DNA of 64,000 nt from Williamsia muralis (GTDB taxonomy: Bacteria; Actinomycetota; Actinomycetes; Mycobacteriales; Mycobacteriaceae). The position numbers were made by a program, and so were the translations under genes. The stretch spans positions 620,001-684,000 of the forward strand of contig NZ_PEBD01000004.1 in NCBI RefSeq assembly GCF_002735905.1, written 5' to 3'. Every line of letters starts with the position of its first letter. Position 1 is the stretch's first letter. The notes below the pieces were generated by a model. That model saw nothing but the letters and a program-made list of their open reading frames with translations. It did not search any database and was not told the origin of the DNA. Shown here piece after piece: positions 1-10,073 of this stretch.

Positions 1-318
1 GAAAGCGTGACCTTGCATCGCCGCCACGGTCGGCATCGGAAACGCCAGGAGACGCGCGAGCAGAGCCTGGATCTCACTCAGGCACCCGTCGATCTGGTCC
101 GGATTCTGCGCGCCCCAGCTCAGATCTGCTCCGGTGGAGTAGTACTTGCCGTGGCCGGTTGTGACAAGGGCGCGCGGCCCGGCCTCGGCTTCCACCTCGT
201 CGAGCAGAGCATGAACGGTCTTGAGCCAGTCCGGATTGAAACGGTTCTGAGGATCGGGGGAGTCGTGCCCGCCGAAATGCAGAACCGACACCTCGCCATC
301 TTTGTCCAAGTAGGGCAC
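1..318 (-). CDS. Enoyl-CoA hydratase/isomerase (crotonase) family, C-terminus outside window
   Basis: The first 106 residues of a crotonase-superfamily protein read leftwards off the window edge. The translation begins VPYLDKDGEVSVLHF from a GTG start and contains the family's oxyanion-hole stretch HGKYYSTGADL, which resembles the usual G-x-x-F-S-x-G-A-D-L. Such enzymes hydrate or isomerise acyl-CoA thioesters in fatty-acid degradation or modification. The start lies 6 bp beyond the stop codon of the cyclopropane synthase gene on the same strand, so the two are probably co-transcribed. The specific substrate cannot be told from this fragment. Confidence 0.85.
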   Translation of the reverse strand, partial: MPYLDKDGEVSVLHFGGHDSPDPQNRFNPDWLKTVHALLDEVEAEAGPRALVTTGHGKYYSTGADLSWGAQNPDQIDGCLSEIQALLARLLAFPMPTVAAMQGHAF

Positions 319-324
319 TGTTTG

Positions 325-1227
325 TCAGCCCTGGGAGTACTTCGCCGGTAGCGGCCGGGCGGCCGGCTTCGCGAGACTGAATTGCATGATGTCGATGTAC
401 CCCTTACGGAAGTAATCGGCACAACCGGTCAAGTACTTCACGTAGGTGTTGTAGGTGTCCTCCGATGCGATCTCGATCGCCTCGGCGCGCCGCTTCTGCA
501 ATGCCTCCGCCCAGCAATCGAGTGTGCGAGCGTAATGCAACTGCAGCGGGTGGATGCGCTCGACGTTGAAGCCGGCTCCGTGCGCGCCGTCCACCACCCA
601 CTGTGGTTCGGGCAGTTGACCTCCCGGGAAGATCTCGAACTGGATGAACTTCCCGAACTCCATGATCGCCCGGTTGATGGGCAGTCCCTTGTCCCGGATC
701 TGGTGGCGGTTGAAACCGACGATGGTGTGCAACAGCATCCGGCCGTCGTCGGGCAAGAGGGTATTGCAACGGTCGAAGAAGGCGTCATAGCGTTCGCGCC
801 GGAAGTGCTCGAATGCGCCGATCGACACGATCCGGTCGACCGGTTGGTCGAAATCCTCCCAGCCCTGCAATCGCACCTCTGCACTGCGATTGGTGGCAGA
901 CCGGTTCTCCAGCAATTCGCTGGCATATTGGTGCTGATTGCGGCTGAGGGTGAGCCCGATGACGTTCACGTCGTATTTCTCAACTGCGTGGAGGAGGGTC
1001 GATCCCCACCCGCAACCGACGTCGAGCAGTGTCATCCCTGGCTCCAGGTCGCATTTGCCCAGTGCCAGCTCGATTTTGGCGATCTCTGCTTCCTCGAGTG
1101 TCATGTCGTCGCGCTCGAAATACGCGCAGCTGTATGTGCGGGTGGGGTCTAGGAACAACGCGAAGAACTCGTCGGACAAGTCGTAGTGGGACTGCACGTC
1201 ATCGTAAAATGGCGTCAAATCGGTCAT
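325..1227 (-). CDS. Cyclopropane-fatty-acid / mycolic acid methyltransferase family protein
   Basis: A 300-residue SAM-dependent methyltransferase of the CmaA/MmaA/PcaA/UmaA family. These enzymes introduce cyclopropane rings or methyl branches into unsaturated lipid or mycolate chains. The N-terminus (FYDDVQSHYDLSDEFFALFLDP, from about residue 5) and the SAM loop LLDVGCGWGS (near residue 68) are hallmark sequences, and the length matches mycobacterial members (287-301 aa). An in-frame extension of 49 residues exists, but ATG 1227 is preceded by GGAAGG at good spacing and begins at the family N-terminus. It probably forms a transcription unit with the downstream crotonase gene. Whether it acts on mycolates or ordinary phospholipids is unknown. 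Confidence 0.88.
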   Translation of the reverse strand: MTDLTPFYDDVQSHYDLSDEFFALFLDPTRTYSCAYFERDDMTLEEAEIAKIELALGKCDLEPGMTLLDVGCGWGSTLLHAVEKYDVNVIGLTLSRNQHQYASELLENRSATNRSAEVRLQGWEDFDQPVDRIVSIGAFEHFRRERYDAFFDRCNTLLPDDGRMLLHTIVGFNRHQIRDKGLPINRAIMEFGKFIQFEIFPGGQLPEPQWVVDGAHGAGFNVERIHPLQLHYARTLDCWAEALQKRRAEAIEIASEDTYNTYVKYLTGCADYFRKGYIDIMQFSLAKPAARPLPAKYSQG

Positions 1228-1570
1228 CGAAGGCATTCCTTCCATGCCTGCGTCCCGTTGCCGCCCACACGGGTTTGGTTCCGATTCACCAGCGCGGGGC
1301 ACGAACATCGGCGCAGACATATTCCGGTGTCTGGCGGCGACCCACGTTCTTGGAGCCGGTGTGACGGCAGTCACTTTGCCATAGAACGCACCGATTTACC
1401 ATTCGTGGAAAGCGCGCGTCCGATGCCGGTGTCGGTTCGAGACCCCGGTGCGGATCGATGGCACCTGAAAACGACGAGGACGGATCACGGGAAACCTCAG
1501 GTCTCCCACAATCCGTCCATGTCAAAAGGTTGCTGTTCAGACGCTATTGTCCGTCAGCGCGGCGGGCACG
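1228..1570. other. 343-bp gap between icd and the cyclopropane synthase gene
   Basis: No convincing gene was found on either strand. The segment should hold the 3' end of the icd transcript and the promoter of the methyltransferase-crotonase pair. The only structured element noted is the CRP-like palindrome described separately. Confidence 0.5.
1360..1375. promoter_or_regulatory. CRP/GlxR-like binding site
   Basis: The sequence TGTGACGGCAGTCACT matches the actinobacterial CRP consensus TGTGA-N6-TCACA at nine of ten defined positions. It lies about 135 bp upstream of the methyltransferase start. Regulation by a cAMP-receptor-type factor is inferred from the motif only. Confidence 0.4.
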
Positions 1571-3808
1571 TCACTTCTGGGCAGACTCCAGGGCCTCGTT
1601 GAAGGTCTTGCTCGGCCGCATGACGGCGGTCGCGAGCTCGGGGTCGGGTGCGTAGTAGCCGCCGATATCTGCGGGTTGTCCCTGGGCCTCGTTGAACTCT
1701 TTGACGATGGTGTCTTCGTTCTCGGCCAGCGTCTTGGCCAGCGGCGCGAAGTGCTTGCGCAGTTCCTCGTCTTCGGTCTGGTCGGCCAGCTCCTGCGCCC
1801 AGTACATCGCGAGATAGAACTGGCTGCCCCGGTTGTCGAGCTCGCCGGTGTTGCGCGAGGGCCCCTTGCTGTTCTCCAGCAGCTTTCCGGTCGCGGCATC
1901 GAGTGTTTTCGCCAGCACGGTCGCCCGCTTGTCGCCGGTCTTGGTGCCGAGGTCCTCCAGGCTGACAGCGAGCGCCAGGTACTCGCCGAGCGAATCCCAC
2001 CGCAGGTGGTTCTCTTCGAGCAACTGCTTGACGTGCTTGGGTGCCGAACCGCCGGCGCCCGTTTCATACAGTCCGCCGCCGGCCATCAGCGGCACGATCG
2101 AGAGCATCTTGGCGCTCGTACCCAGCTCGAGGATCGGGAACAGGTCGGTGAGGTAGTCGCGCAGGATGTTGCCGGTCGCGGAGATGGTGTCGAGACCGCG
2201 GACGAGCCGTTCCATCGTGTACCGGATGGCCCGCACCTGCGACATGATCTGGATGTCGAGTCCCTCGGTGTCGTGGTCGGCGAGGTACGTCTTCACCTTC
2301 GTGATCAGTTCGTTCTCGTGCGGACGATAGGGATCGAGCCAGAACACCACGGGCATCCCCGACTCACGTGAACGCCGCACGGCCAGTGCCACCCAGTCGC
2401 GGATCGGCGCGTCCTTGACGATGCAGAGGCGCCAGATGTCGCCTTCTTCCACGTTCTGGGTCAAGAGCACCTCACCCGTCGCGAGGTCGGTGATGTTGGC
2501 GACGCCGCCTTCGGGAACCTCGAAGGTCTTGTCGTGTGAACCGTATTCCTCGGCCTTCTGTGCCATCAGACCGACATTGGGGACGGTGCCCATCGTCGCC
2601 GGGTCGAAGGCGCCGTTGGTCTTACAGAAGTTCACCATCTCCTGGTAGATGCGGGAGAAGGTGGACTCAGGGTTCACGGCCTTGGTGTCCTTGGGCCGGC
2701 CATCGGCGCCGTACATCTTGCCGCCGGCCCGGATCATCGCCGGCATGGAGGCATCGACGATCACGTCGCTCGGCGAATGGAAGTTCGAGATGCCGCGGGC
2801 CGAATCCACCATGGCCAGCTCGGGACGGTGCTCATGGCACTTGTGCAGGTCGTCGATGATCTCTTCTTTTTTCGACGCCGGGAGTGACTCGATCTTGTCG
2901 TACAGATCGGACAAGCCGTTGTTGACATTGACACCCAGCTCGTCGAACAGCTCGCCGTGCTTGGCGAACGCGTCCTTGTAGAAAACCCGGACTGCGTGCC
3001 CGAAGACGATGGGATGCGACACCCGCATCATGGTGGCCTTGACGTGGAGCGAGAACATGACGCCGGTCTTGTAGGCGTCCTCCATCTGTTCTTCGTAGAA
3101 CTGGACCAGGGCCTTCTTGCTCATGAACATGCTGTCGATCACGTCGCCGGCATTGAGCGTCACCTTGGGCTTGAGCACAAGCGTCTGGCCGCTCTCGGTC
3201 AGCAGTTCCATCTTGACCTCGCGGTCACTGTCGACGGTCATCGACTTCTCGCCGTGGTAGAAATCGCCCTCGCGCATGTGTGCGACGTGGGTGCGTGACG
3301 CCATCGACCACTCGCCCATGCTGTGGGGGTGTTTGCGCGCGTACTCTTTCACTGCCTTGGGTGCGCGCCGGTCCGAATTACCTTCGCGCAGAACGGGATT
3401 GACCGCACTGCCGAGGCACTTGACGTAGCGATCGTGGATCTCTTTTTCTTCCTCGGTCTTCGGGTTGCCCGGGTAGTCGGGGAGTTTGTACCCCTTGGAC
3501 TTGAGCTCCTTGATCGCGGCGAGCAACTGCGGCACAGAGGCACTGATGTTGGGCAGCTTGATGATGTTGGTGTCGGGCAGTTGGGTGAGCCGACCCAGCT
3601 CGCCCAGGTTGTCCGGAATGCGCTGATCTTCGGGCAGGTAATCGGGGAACTCGGCGAGGATGCGGCTCGCCACGGAGATGTCGGTTGATTCGACGTTGAT
3701 GTCAGCCGCACCGGCGAAAGCACGGACCACCGGCAGGAATGCGTGGGTCGCAAGCATCGGCGCCTCGTCCGTCAGTGTGTAGATGATGGTGGGCTGCTTA
3801 GCGTTCAT
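1571..3808 (-). CDS. icd: Monomeric NADP-dependent isocitrate dehydrogenase
   Basis: A 745-residue protein with the sequence character of the large monomeric isocitrate dehydrogenases (about 740 aa), which oxidatively decarboxylate isocitrate to 2-oxoglutarate with NADP in the TCA cycle. It begins [20 protein letters not shown] and contains the family blocks [19 protein letters not shown] and [20 protein letters not shown]. The start at 3808 is chosen over an in-frame ATG 12 codons upstream because it begins at the conserved N-terminus and has GGAGACGAAG upstream. The gene is alone, with divergent DNA before it. Monomeric Icd is typical of corynebacteria, Gordonia and mycobacteria (icd2). Confidence 0.96.
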   Translation of the reverse strand: MNAKQPTIIYTLTDEAPMLATHAFLPVVRAFAGAADINVESTDISVASRILAEFPDYLPEDQRIPDNLGELGRLTQLPDTNIIKLPNISASVPQLLAAIKELKSKGYKLPDYPGNPKTEEEKEIHDRYVKCLGSAVNPVLREGNSDRRAPKAVKEYARKHPHSMGEWSMASRTHVAHMREGDFYHGEKSMTVDSDREVKMELLTESGQTLVLKPKVTLNAGDVIDSMFMSKKALVQFYEEQMEDAYKTGVMFSLHVKATMMRVSHPIVFGHAVRVFYKDAFAKHGELFDELGVNVNNGLSDLYDKIESLPASKKEEIIDDLHKCHEHRPELAMVDSARGISNFHSPSDVIVDASMPAMIRAGGKMYGADGRPKDTKAVNPESTFSRIYQEMVNFCKTNGAFDPATMGTVPNVGLMAQKAEEYGSHDKTFEVPEGGVANITDLATGEVLLTQNVEEGDIWRLCIVKDAPIRDWVALAVRRSRESGMPVVFWLDPYRPHENELITKVKTYLADHDTEGLDIQIMSQVRAIRYTMERLVRGLDTISATGNILRDYLTDLFPILELGTSAKMLSIVPLMAGGGLYETGAGGSAPKHVKQLLEENHLRWDSLGEYLALAVSLEDLGTKTGDKRATVLAKTLDAATGKLLENSKGPSRNTGELDNRGSQFYLAMYWAQELADQTEDEELRKHFAPLAKTLAENEDTIVKEFNEAQGQPADIGGYYAPDPELATAVMRPSKTFNEALESAQK

Positions 3809-4025
3809 AATTTGCTTCGTCTCCGGTTTCCGTAGCGTTTTCAAGAGGGGTTTTGCCCCTAGTTACCAGTATCACGGCGGATGGGACATCGTGCGAGCAA
3901 AGGGGTGGGTGGGTGCTGACCGCCCGCGAGCCGGTGTGTGAACGGCCGGCAATCGCGGACCGTTCCTGACCGCAATCGGTCATAACGTCAGAGGCGCTTC
4001 AGTTCCTCCCCGAAAGGACCACACC

Positions 4026-4595
4026 ATGGCCGGCACATACACCTCCGTCACCCTCAGCGTCCCCGTCACCGGCGAGAAAGCGGACATTCTGACGCTGCTC
4101 GCCGATCAGAGAGCACTGTTGAAAGTCACCGCACGCGGCCTCACCGACGACCAGTCACGCACGCGGTCCACGGTCAGTGGACTCACCATCGGAGGCCTGA
4201 TCAAGCACCTCGCCCGCGGCGAACGTGAACATGCCGCGACCATCCGCGAGCGCGACGAGAACGCCGAGTTCGACATGGGCGCGGCTGTTGACGCGTACGC
4301 CCTCAATGAGGGCGAGACGCTGTCGGATTGGCTGGACGAGTACGACCGGGCCGCTGCGGACTACGACCGCGTGATCGCCGAGGTGGAGAGTCTCGACGAC
4401 CTGATCCCACAGCCGACAGCACCCTGGCAGCCCGAGCGGGAGTGGTGGTCGGTCCGCAAGATGGCGCTGCATCTGCTCCGCGAGACCGCGCATCACTGCG
4501 GGCATGCCGACATCATCCGCGAGGCGCTCGACGGTCAGAGCACCATGGCGGCCATCTCCGGGGACATGGATTGGGGTGACGGCCTCGGCGAGTGA
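4026..4595 (+). CDS. DinB-family (DUF664) protein
   Basis: A 189-residue four-helix-bundle protein of the DinB/YfiT (DUF664) group, many of whose actinobacterial members are metal-dependent, mycothiol-linked transferases. The metal-ligand histidines expected of the fold are visible in HLARGEREH (about residue 60) and LLRETAHHCGHADIIREALDG (about residue 156). The ATG is preceded by GAAAGGACC. The substrate is not evident. It stands alone, transcribed away from icd. Confidence 0.8.
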   Translation: MAGTYTSVTLSVPVTGEKADILTLLADQRALLKVTARGLTDDQSRTRSTVSGLTIGGLIKHLARGEREHAATIRERDENAEFDMGAAVDAYALNEGETLSDWLDEYDRAAADYDRVIAEVESLDDLIPQPTAPWQPEREWWSVRKMALHLLRETAHHCGHADIIREALDGQSTMAAISGDMDWGDGLGE

Positions 4596-4635
4596 CCGTG
4601 GCGTCCGCTCGACGGGACTGTTGTCCGGCGGCCGG

Positions 4636-4658
4636 TTGTCAGAGGCCCGTGATAGATG
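4636..4658 (+). promoter_or_regulatory. PafBC-like (RecA-independent DNA-damage) promoter
   Basis: TTGTCA at 4636-4641 is followed after 11 bp by TAGATG. This resembles the mycobacterial RecA-independent damage promoter tTGTCRgtg-N8-TAnnnT, with two deviations. A transcript starting 6-7 bp after the -10 box would begin at or next to GTG 4665, giving a leaderless mRNA. Confidence 0.4.
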
Positions 4659-4664
4659 TCGGTC

Positions 4665-5750
4665 GTGACCTCTTCGTCGTCTGCGCGCCCCCGACCACCG
4701 CTGCTGCAGGTGCGCCGGATCTGGGCCGAGCCTGAGGCCCAGGCCGATCTGCGCGGCCAGCAGGTGCTCGCGCGATTCCCCGACGCCGAGATCATCGACG
4801 TCGAGTCGCACTGGCAGATCCAGTCATTGCACGGCAATGAGGGCAACGTCGATCGGTGGGTGAGGGTCAAGACAGAAGATCTTGTCCTCGGTGTGAAGAA
4901 ATCGCTGACGGCGCGACCCAACGGGAGGTCGGCTGACTGGATCGCGCCGTCGACGGCCAACGGGTGCGCCATGGCCTGCGCCTACTGCTATGTGCCGCGC
5001 CGGAAGGGTTACGCCAACCCGGTCACCGTGTTCACCAACATCGACGCCATCATCGGCTACCTCGGCAGGCACATCCGGCGGCAGGGCGCCAAGCCCGTGC
5101 CCAACCAGTGCGATCCGGCTGATTGGGTCTACGACATCGGCGAGAACAGCGACTGCAGTGTTGATGCGACCATCAGCGACAACGTCGCCGATCTCATCGC
5201 GTTCTTCGCCAGACAGGCCGGCGCCAAGGCCAGCTTTGCCACCAAGTACGTGAACCGGGACCTGCTCGACCTCGACCCGCGGCGGAGCACCCGCATCCGG
5301 TTCTCGCTGATGCCGGAGGCGGACTCGCGGTTGCTCGACATCCGTACGTCGACCATCGACGACCGCCTCGCGGTGTTGAACGACTTCGTCGACGCCGGCT
5401 ACGAGGTGCACCTGAACTTCTCGCCGGTGGTGCTCTCGGCCGGATGGCGGGAGCGCTGGACGGAGTTGCTCCGCCGTCTGGGCGACGCGACGGATGAACG
5501 TTTCAAACAGCAGGCGGCCGTCGAGATCATCACGCTCACCCACAACCGCGACCTGCACGAGGTCAACCTCGGCTGGCACCCCAAGGCCGAAGAGGTGTTG
5601 TGGACTCCGGGCATCCAGCAGACCAAGCGGTCGCAGTCGGGCGGTATCAACGTGCGGTATCGCAACACAGTCAAAGCCGATGCCGTGCACACGATGGTCG
5701 ACCTGATCGCTAGGCACGCACCGTGGCTGACCGTCCGCTATGCGTTCTGA
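4665..5750 (+). CDS. Spore photoproduct lyase family radical SAM protein
   Basis: A radical SAM enzyme of about 361 residues related to SplB, which repairs the UV-induced thymine dimer called spore photoproduct. The cluster-binding motif C-x3-C-x2-C is present in CAMACAYCYVPRR, and SIRTSTIDDRLAVLNDFVDAGY-type TIM-barrel sequence follows (seen as DIRTSTIDDRLAVLN). The organism group does not form endospores, so the substrate may be another DNA lesion. An ATG at 4656 is in frame, but the upstream promoter-like motif overlaps it, so GTG 4665 as a leaderless start is preferred. The gene is convergent with the DUF3556 gene. Confidence 0.85.
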   Translation: MTSSSSARPRPPLLQVRRIWAEPEAQADLRGQQVLARFPDAEIIDVESHWQIQSLHGNEGNVDRWVRVKTEDLVLGVKKSLTARPNGRSADWIAPSTANGCAMACAYCYVPRRKGYANPVTVFTNIDAIIGYLGRHIRRQGAKPVPNQCDPADWVYDIGENSDCSVDATISDNVADLIAFFARQAGAKASFATKYVNRDLLDLDPRRSTRIRFSLMPEADSRLLDIRTSTIDDRLAVLNDFVDAGYEVHLNFSPVVLSAGWRERWTELLRRLGDATDERFKQQAAVEIITLTHNRDLHEVNLGWHPKAEEVLWTPGIQQTKRSQSGGINVRYRNTVKADAVHTMVDLIARHAPWLTVRYAF

Positions 5751-5801
5751 CCAGTCGGATCCGGATCGTCGCTGAGGAATACCGCTGAGCGCGAACGGGA
5801 T

Positions 5802-7532
5802 TCAGGGTGCGACTGCCGAGTGAACGTGCACCGGTACGTCGTCGTCCCACGGCTGACGGGTCACCATGTCGGCCACCTGCACCTCGCCGCGCTCGAACTC
5901 GCCGGTGGCTGCGTCGACGAGCCGGTACTGCTGGGTTCCGCGGTGAATCGGCTGGGCTTCGAGCAGCACGATCCGTACCTCGCCGGGTTCGAAATGACAC
6001 CGCTCCTGTAGCGCTGCGATGAGCTGCTCGCTGTGGAGGTGGCCGTCACCGAAGTTCCATCCGAGCGCCGTGCTGCAGATGCGTTCCCCGTCGGTGAGCA
6101 GGTAGTCCGACTCTTTGCGTCCGGTCATCGCTCGATGCGCCAGGGTGAACAGGGCCCGGCCGTGTGTGTTCATCGCGCGGAAGGCATAGCCGAGATACAA
6201 CGGGATCTCCAGGCGTTCCTTGCCGTACACGCGCTCGAGCTGGGCGGCAGGCATGCTGGCGATCGAGACGATGCCTGCCTCGATCTTTGCCGAGCCGGAG
6301 GGCGTGATGCACCACAGTGTGGTGTCCCAATTGCCTGCGTAGTAACGCATTCCCGGCAGGAACGAGATCTTGCCGGGAAAGAGGTTGCCTGCCACCACGA
6401 CGGCCGCGCTCACACCGGTGAGGGCGAGAACCAGCCAGAGATGGTCGGCGTCGGAGGGCGCGACGTCCGCGTGGCCGACGAACAGGAACAGCAGACCGAA
6501 GATCATGAAGACGTTCCACTCCAGCGGCACGCCCATCGGGATGGCGCTGAGAATACCGAGATGGAAGACCACCATCACGGTGGCCGCCAGGGCGGTGGGC
6601 CAGCCACCGTGCGAGAAGAAGAGGATCAGGGGCACACCCATCTCGATCACCGTGGCGCCGTGCGCCACCACACGTGAGAGGCGGCCAGGGCGCAGGTCAT
6701 CGGGGAAGTGCTCGAAGAACTTCCGCTTGATCCTCTGTGGTCGCACGATCGGGTTGTTCGACATCATCGTGGACACCACAAACGGGAAGTGCTTGTTCAG
6801 TTTGGAGGTGGCGGCACCCATCCAGATGATGACGAAGACGATCTTCGCGGCAAGGATCATGTCGGCGCCTGCGAGCAGGAAGGTCACGACGAGTGCGCCG
6901 TAGACCTCGCCGCGAGCTGCGAGGAAAACCGTCTTGTCCCTTAGTCCGATCAGCGCGAGCGCAACCAGCACGGCGGTCGGGATCCAGAGGGGGAGCGGGC
7001 CGACATCGCTGCCGAGATCGGGCGCCGGTCCATCACCGCCCGAGATCAAAGCGAGCACGCACGTCACGAGGAGCGCAGCGTAGAGCAGTACGTCGGCGAG
7101 AGTTCGGTTGCTGCCGGCGGTGAATGGGATCACCCGAGGCCATGGCGGCAGTCGAATGGTGTTCGGCCGCAGCCAGTAGAGGACGGACCCCATCGGCGGC
7201 GAGTACCGGTTGTTGAGTGGGCCGAATCCGCAGCCGAGCCCGAGCACCTCGAAGAGCAGGGTGTAGATCACGATCTTCTGGAAGACGATGGGCTCGTCCC
7301 ACCAGCTGCTGATCTGCGTGACGCCGCCGAGGCCGGACGTCGACCCGGCGATCAGCCCACCCACCACGATGTACAGAAGGATCTTGACCACGTAGAAGAG
7401 GTGCAGCACAACGGGTGTGCCGAAGCCGACCTCCGCCCAATGGCGGGCCATGGGGCGGATCTTCTCCGCGCGGGTCCCGCGGCTCCACTCGTCCATCTCG
7501 ACGCTGGGCAGAGTAGGCGTGGTGAATCCCAT
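5802..7532 (-). CDS. DUF3556 family integral membrane protein
   Basis: A 576-residue protein with roughly eight to ten hydrophobic segments between residues 30 and 390 (for example VVLHLFYVVKILLYIVVGG and VLLYAALLVTCVLALIS), then a soluble C-terminal portion of about 190 residues. The sequence resembles a mycobacterial conserved transmembrane family, DUF3556, of unknown function. The start at ATG 7532 is preceded by AAGGTGATT. A conserved-looking region (HFPDDLRPGRLSRVVAHGATVIEMG, near residue 300) lies between membrane segments. No function is assigned. Confidence 0.75.
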   Translation of the reverse strand: MGFTTPTLPSVEMDEWSRGTRAEKIRPMARHWAEVGFGTPVVLHLFYVVKILLYIVVGGLIAGSTSGLGGVTQISSWWDEPIVFQKIVIYTLLFEVLGLGCGFGPLNNRYSPPMGSVLYWLRPNTIRLPPWPRVIPFTAGSNRTLADVLLYAALLVTCVLALISGGDGPAPDLGSDVGPLPLWIPTAVLVALALIGLRDKTVFLAARGEVYGALVVTFLLAGADMILAAKIVFVIIWMGAATSKLNKHFPFVVSTMMSNNPIVRPQRIKRKFFEHFPDDLRPGRLSRVVAHGATVIEMGVPLILFFSHGGWPTALAATVMVVFHLGILSAIPMGVPLEWNVFMIFGLLFLFVGHADVAPSDADHLWLVLALTGVSAAVVVAGNLFPGKISFLPGMRYYAGNWDTTLWCITPSGSAKIEAGIVSIASMPAAQLERVYGKERLEIPLYLGYAFRAMNTHGRALFTLAHRAMTGRKESDYLLTDGERICSTALGWNFGDGHLHSEQLIAALQERCHFEPGEVRIVLLEAQPIHRGTQQYRLVDAATGEFERGEVQVADMVTRQPWDDDVPVHVHSAVAP

Positions 7533-7662
7533 TGCACAATCACCTTCTTGACGTATCGCGGCCATCTTCTGTCGCGACCGTAAACGAAGTGATTGTGTGT
7601 GGGCAGCAAAATGCGATTTGTCAGTTGGGCACGGTGCTCAGACGTTTGCAGCAGCCGCCGAG

Positions 7663-8358
7663 CTACGGCGTGGACAATGCAAAGTCGACTGCAGCCTGCG
7701 CGTGCAGCCGTGTCGTCGGAAACACAGGGACTGCGACGTCGTCGGGCCCGATGAGCAGTTCGACCTCGGTGCAACCGAGGATGATGCCTTCAGCACCCTC
7801 AGCCAGCAACCGGTCCACCACGCCGAGGTAGAGAGCGCGGGATTCTGGACGAATCACGTTGTGACACAGCTCGTCGTAGATGATCGAACTGACGTGATCG
7901 CGGTCCGCCGCATCGGGTGTCATCACGTCTATACCGTGCGAGGCGACGCGGTCACGGTAGAACGTGGACTCCATCGTGAAGGCGGTGGCGAGTAGACCCA
8001 CCCGTGATGAACCCGTCGCGATGATGGCGTCGGCCGTGGTGTCCGCGATGTGGATGAACGGAATGGAAATCGCACGCTCGATGGCTTCGGATACGAAGTG
8101 CATCGTGTTGGTGCACAGCACGATTGCGTCGGCTCCGGCCGACTCCAGCCGCGCGGCTGCTGCGGCGAGGTGGGCCCCGACGTCCGTCCATCGCCCGGCA
8201 AGCTTCAGCTTCTCGATCTCACCGAAATCGACGGACTCCAGGATGATGTGTGCCGAATGCAGCCCGCCGAGCCGCTCCGCGACGAGTTCGTTGACCGTGC
8301 GGTAGTACTCCGCGGTGCTCACCCAGCTCATCCCGCCGATCAAACCAAGTGTTCTCAT
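7663..8358 (-). CDS. Aspartate/glutamate racemase family protein
   Basis: A 231-residue PLP-independent racemase. The two active-site cysteines of the family appear in [10 protein letters not shown] (about residue 83) and [11 protein letters not shown] (about residue 194), and the N-terminus [15 protein letters not shown] is typical. These enzymes interconvert L- and D-Asp or Glu, or act on related substrates. The start codon overlaps the cinA stop by 4 bp, indicating translational coupling. Confidence 0.9.
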   Translation of the reverse strand: MRTLGLIGGMSWVSTAEYYRTVNELVAERLGGLHSAHIILESVDFGEIEKLKLAGRWTDVGAHLAAAAARLESAGADAIVLCTNTMHFVSEAIERAISIPFIHIADTTADAIIATGSSRVGLLATAFTMESTFYRDRVASHGIDVMTPDAADRDHVSSIIYDELCHNVIRPESRALYLGVVDRLLAEGAEGIILGCTEVELLIGPDDVAVPVFPTTRLHAQAAVDFALSTP

Positions 8359-9650
8359 CCCCGTACACCCAGCACTTCCGCGAGCAGGTGCATGGCGACG
8401 GTTGTGGACAGTGCCCGCACACTCGTTCGGTCACCGGGTAGGCGTCGAGTTTTCGTGACGGTCGGTTGACCAGCCACTGCGACCCCGAAGCAGACCGTGC
8501 CCACCGGTTTGAGTTCGGATCCACCGCCGGGACCGGCGATCCCGGTTGTGGACACCGCCACGTCAGCGCCGACCCGGCCCAGCGCGCCCTCGGCCATCCG
8601 TGCAGCGACCTCTTCGCTGACCGCCCCGTGCTCGGCGATCATCTGCGCGGGGACATCGAGAAGCCCGGACTTCACCTCGTTTGCGTACGAGACGACACCG
8701 CCCATCACATACGCCGACGATCCGGGCCGTTCGGTGAGTCGTGCCGCGACGAGCCCGCCAGTGCAGGATTCGGCGGTCGCGACACGACGGCCGGCGAGCG
8801 CTGCCGCCACCAGGTCGTCGATGGTCGACCCATCGGTCGAGAAGATTTGGGCTCCATGACGGGAGGTGATCTGCTCCGCCAATCGGGAGTATGCCTCCGC
8901 AGCAGACTCTGGGTAGCGAGTCACCATTTCGAGCTCGCCGAGCCGCAGGCAGGTGGTGATCTCCAGATCATCGAAGCCGCTGACCTCATGCTCGATGGTC
9001 CGTAGCGTTGCTGCCAGATCTGCTTCGGACAAGCCATACGCGAAAATCGTCGACTGGTTGAACTCCGACCGTCCTGCCAGAGCTTCGACCACCGGCGCGG
9101 TGTCGAGCGCTGCCGGCCACATCGCTTGGAGTTCTCGGGGTGGGCCCGGCAACACCAGGATGGCGGGCCGAACCGGAACAGAATCGTCCACCTCGGCGGC
9201 GATGGCCACCCCGGGTGCGGTGCCGGTGGGCGGAATGGATTCTGCGCCTTCGGGAACCATCGCCTGTTTGCGGATGCCCTCGCGCAGTGGCGCAGCGTCG
9301 GGCGCAGAAGTCATCCGTCCGCGCCACCGTTGCACGATGGAATCAATGTGCTTTTCGAGCTCGACGTCGAGGTGCAGTTCGCTTCCGCAGAACGCGGCGA
9401 CCGTTGCAACGGTCAGGTCGTCAGCGGTAGGGCCGAGGCCGCCGGTGGTGACAATGAGGTCCACGCGTTGGTCGGCCAGGAACTGGAGCTGTGCGGTGAG
9501 GTCATCCGGGCGATCACCGCACACAGTGATGTGCGCGACGTCGACGCCGATGTCGAGGAGATGCTGAGCGACCCACGGGCCGTTCTGGTCGGTGACCCGG
9601 CCCGTGAGGACTTCGGTACCGGTCACCACGATTCCTGCCCGCACTGTCAT
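8355..9650 (-). CDS. cinA: CinA family protein (nicotinamide-nucleotide amidase)
   Basis: A 431-residue two-domain protein: an N-terminal molybdopterin-binding-like domain (about residues 4-170, with [13 protein letters not shown] and [11 protein letters not shown]) and a C-terminal CinA domain (about 265-430, with [13 protein letters not shown] and [11 protein letters not shown]). The C-terminal domain deamidates nicotinamide mononucleotide in pyridine-nucleotide salvage; the N-terminal domain is linked to ADP-ribose pyrophosphatase activity in homologues. Full length. Operon with the racemase gene. Confidence 0.95.
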   Translation of the reverse strand: MTVRAGIVVTGTEVLTGRVTDQNGPWVAQHLLDIGVDVAHITVCGDRPDDLTAQLQFLADQRVDLIVTTGGLGPTADDLTVATVAAFCGSELHLDVELEKHIDSIVQRWRGRMTSAPDAAPLREGIRKQAMVPEGAESIPPTGTAPGVAIAAEVDDSVPVRPAILVLPGPPRELQAMWPAALDTAPVVEALAGRSEFNQSTIFAYGLSEADLAATLRTIEHEVSGFDDLEITTCLRLGELEMVTRYPESAAEAYSRLAEQITSRHGAQIFSTDGSTIDDLVAAALAGRRVATAESCTGGLVAARLTERPGSSAYVMGGVVSYANEVKSGLLDVPAQMIAEHGAVSEEVAARMAEGALGRVGADVAVSTTGIAGPGGGSELKPVGTVCFGVAVAGQPTVTKTRRLPGDRTSVRALSTTVAMHLLAEVLGVRG

Positions 9651-9688
9651 CTTGCTGAGCTTAGTGGTGGGGGGAGGGCGGTCGGGCG

Positions 9689-9991
9689 TCAGTGATGTCG
9701 ATTTCGCACCTTGCGTCGCAGACGCAAGAAACCGCTGCCGAGCAGTGCGATGAGAAATCCGACCACGGCCGCGAGGAGCAGGGCAACACCTTGTGCCATG
9801 TCGAGGTTGAGTCCGAAGAACTCGATGTGTACCTGTTCGGTGTTCTGAACTACGAAGACGAGCAGTGCGATCACCAGGAGCGCAGCGAGAATGAGTCCGA
9901 GAATTGTGGAGATCTTTCGGCCGCTGCCGGACGTGGGGGCAGTGGTGGTGGTCGTCGCGGGTGGGGCTGCATCGTAATGGGGGTTGCTCAT
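9689..9991 (-). CDS. LapA (DUF1049) domain small membrane protein
   Basis: A 100-residue protein with a Thr/Pro-rich cytoplasmic head, two closely spaced membrane helices (about residues 27-50 and 62-88) and a basic C-terminus. The segment [20 protein letters not shown] between the helices is characteristic of the LapA/DUF1049 family. In Gram-negatives LapA helps lipopolysaccharide assembly; the actinobacterial role is unknown. It follows the cinA promoter region on the opposite side and may be its own unit. Confidence 0.8.
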   Translation of the reverse strand: MSNPHYDAAPPATTTTTAPTSGSGRKISTILGLILAALLVIALLVFVVQNTEQVHIEFFGLNLDMAQGVALLLAAVVGFLIALLGSGFLRLRRKVRNRHH

Positions 9992-10073
9992 GGCGTCCTT
10001 TCCGGTGCTGTCAGAGGCGAAGAGCCTTTACCCACCCGCGAGGTTTCACAAACGGGCCGGTTGTGATGGGGCG

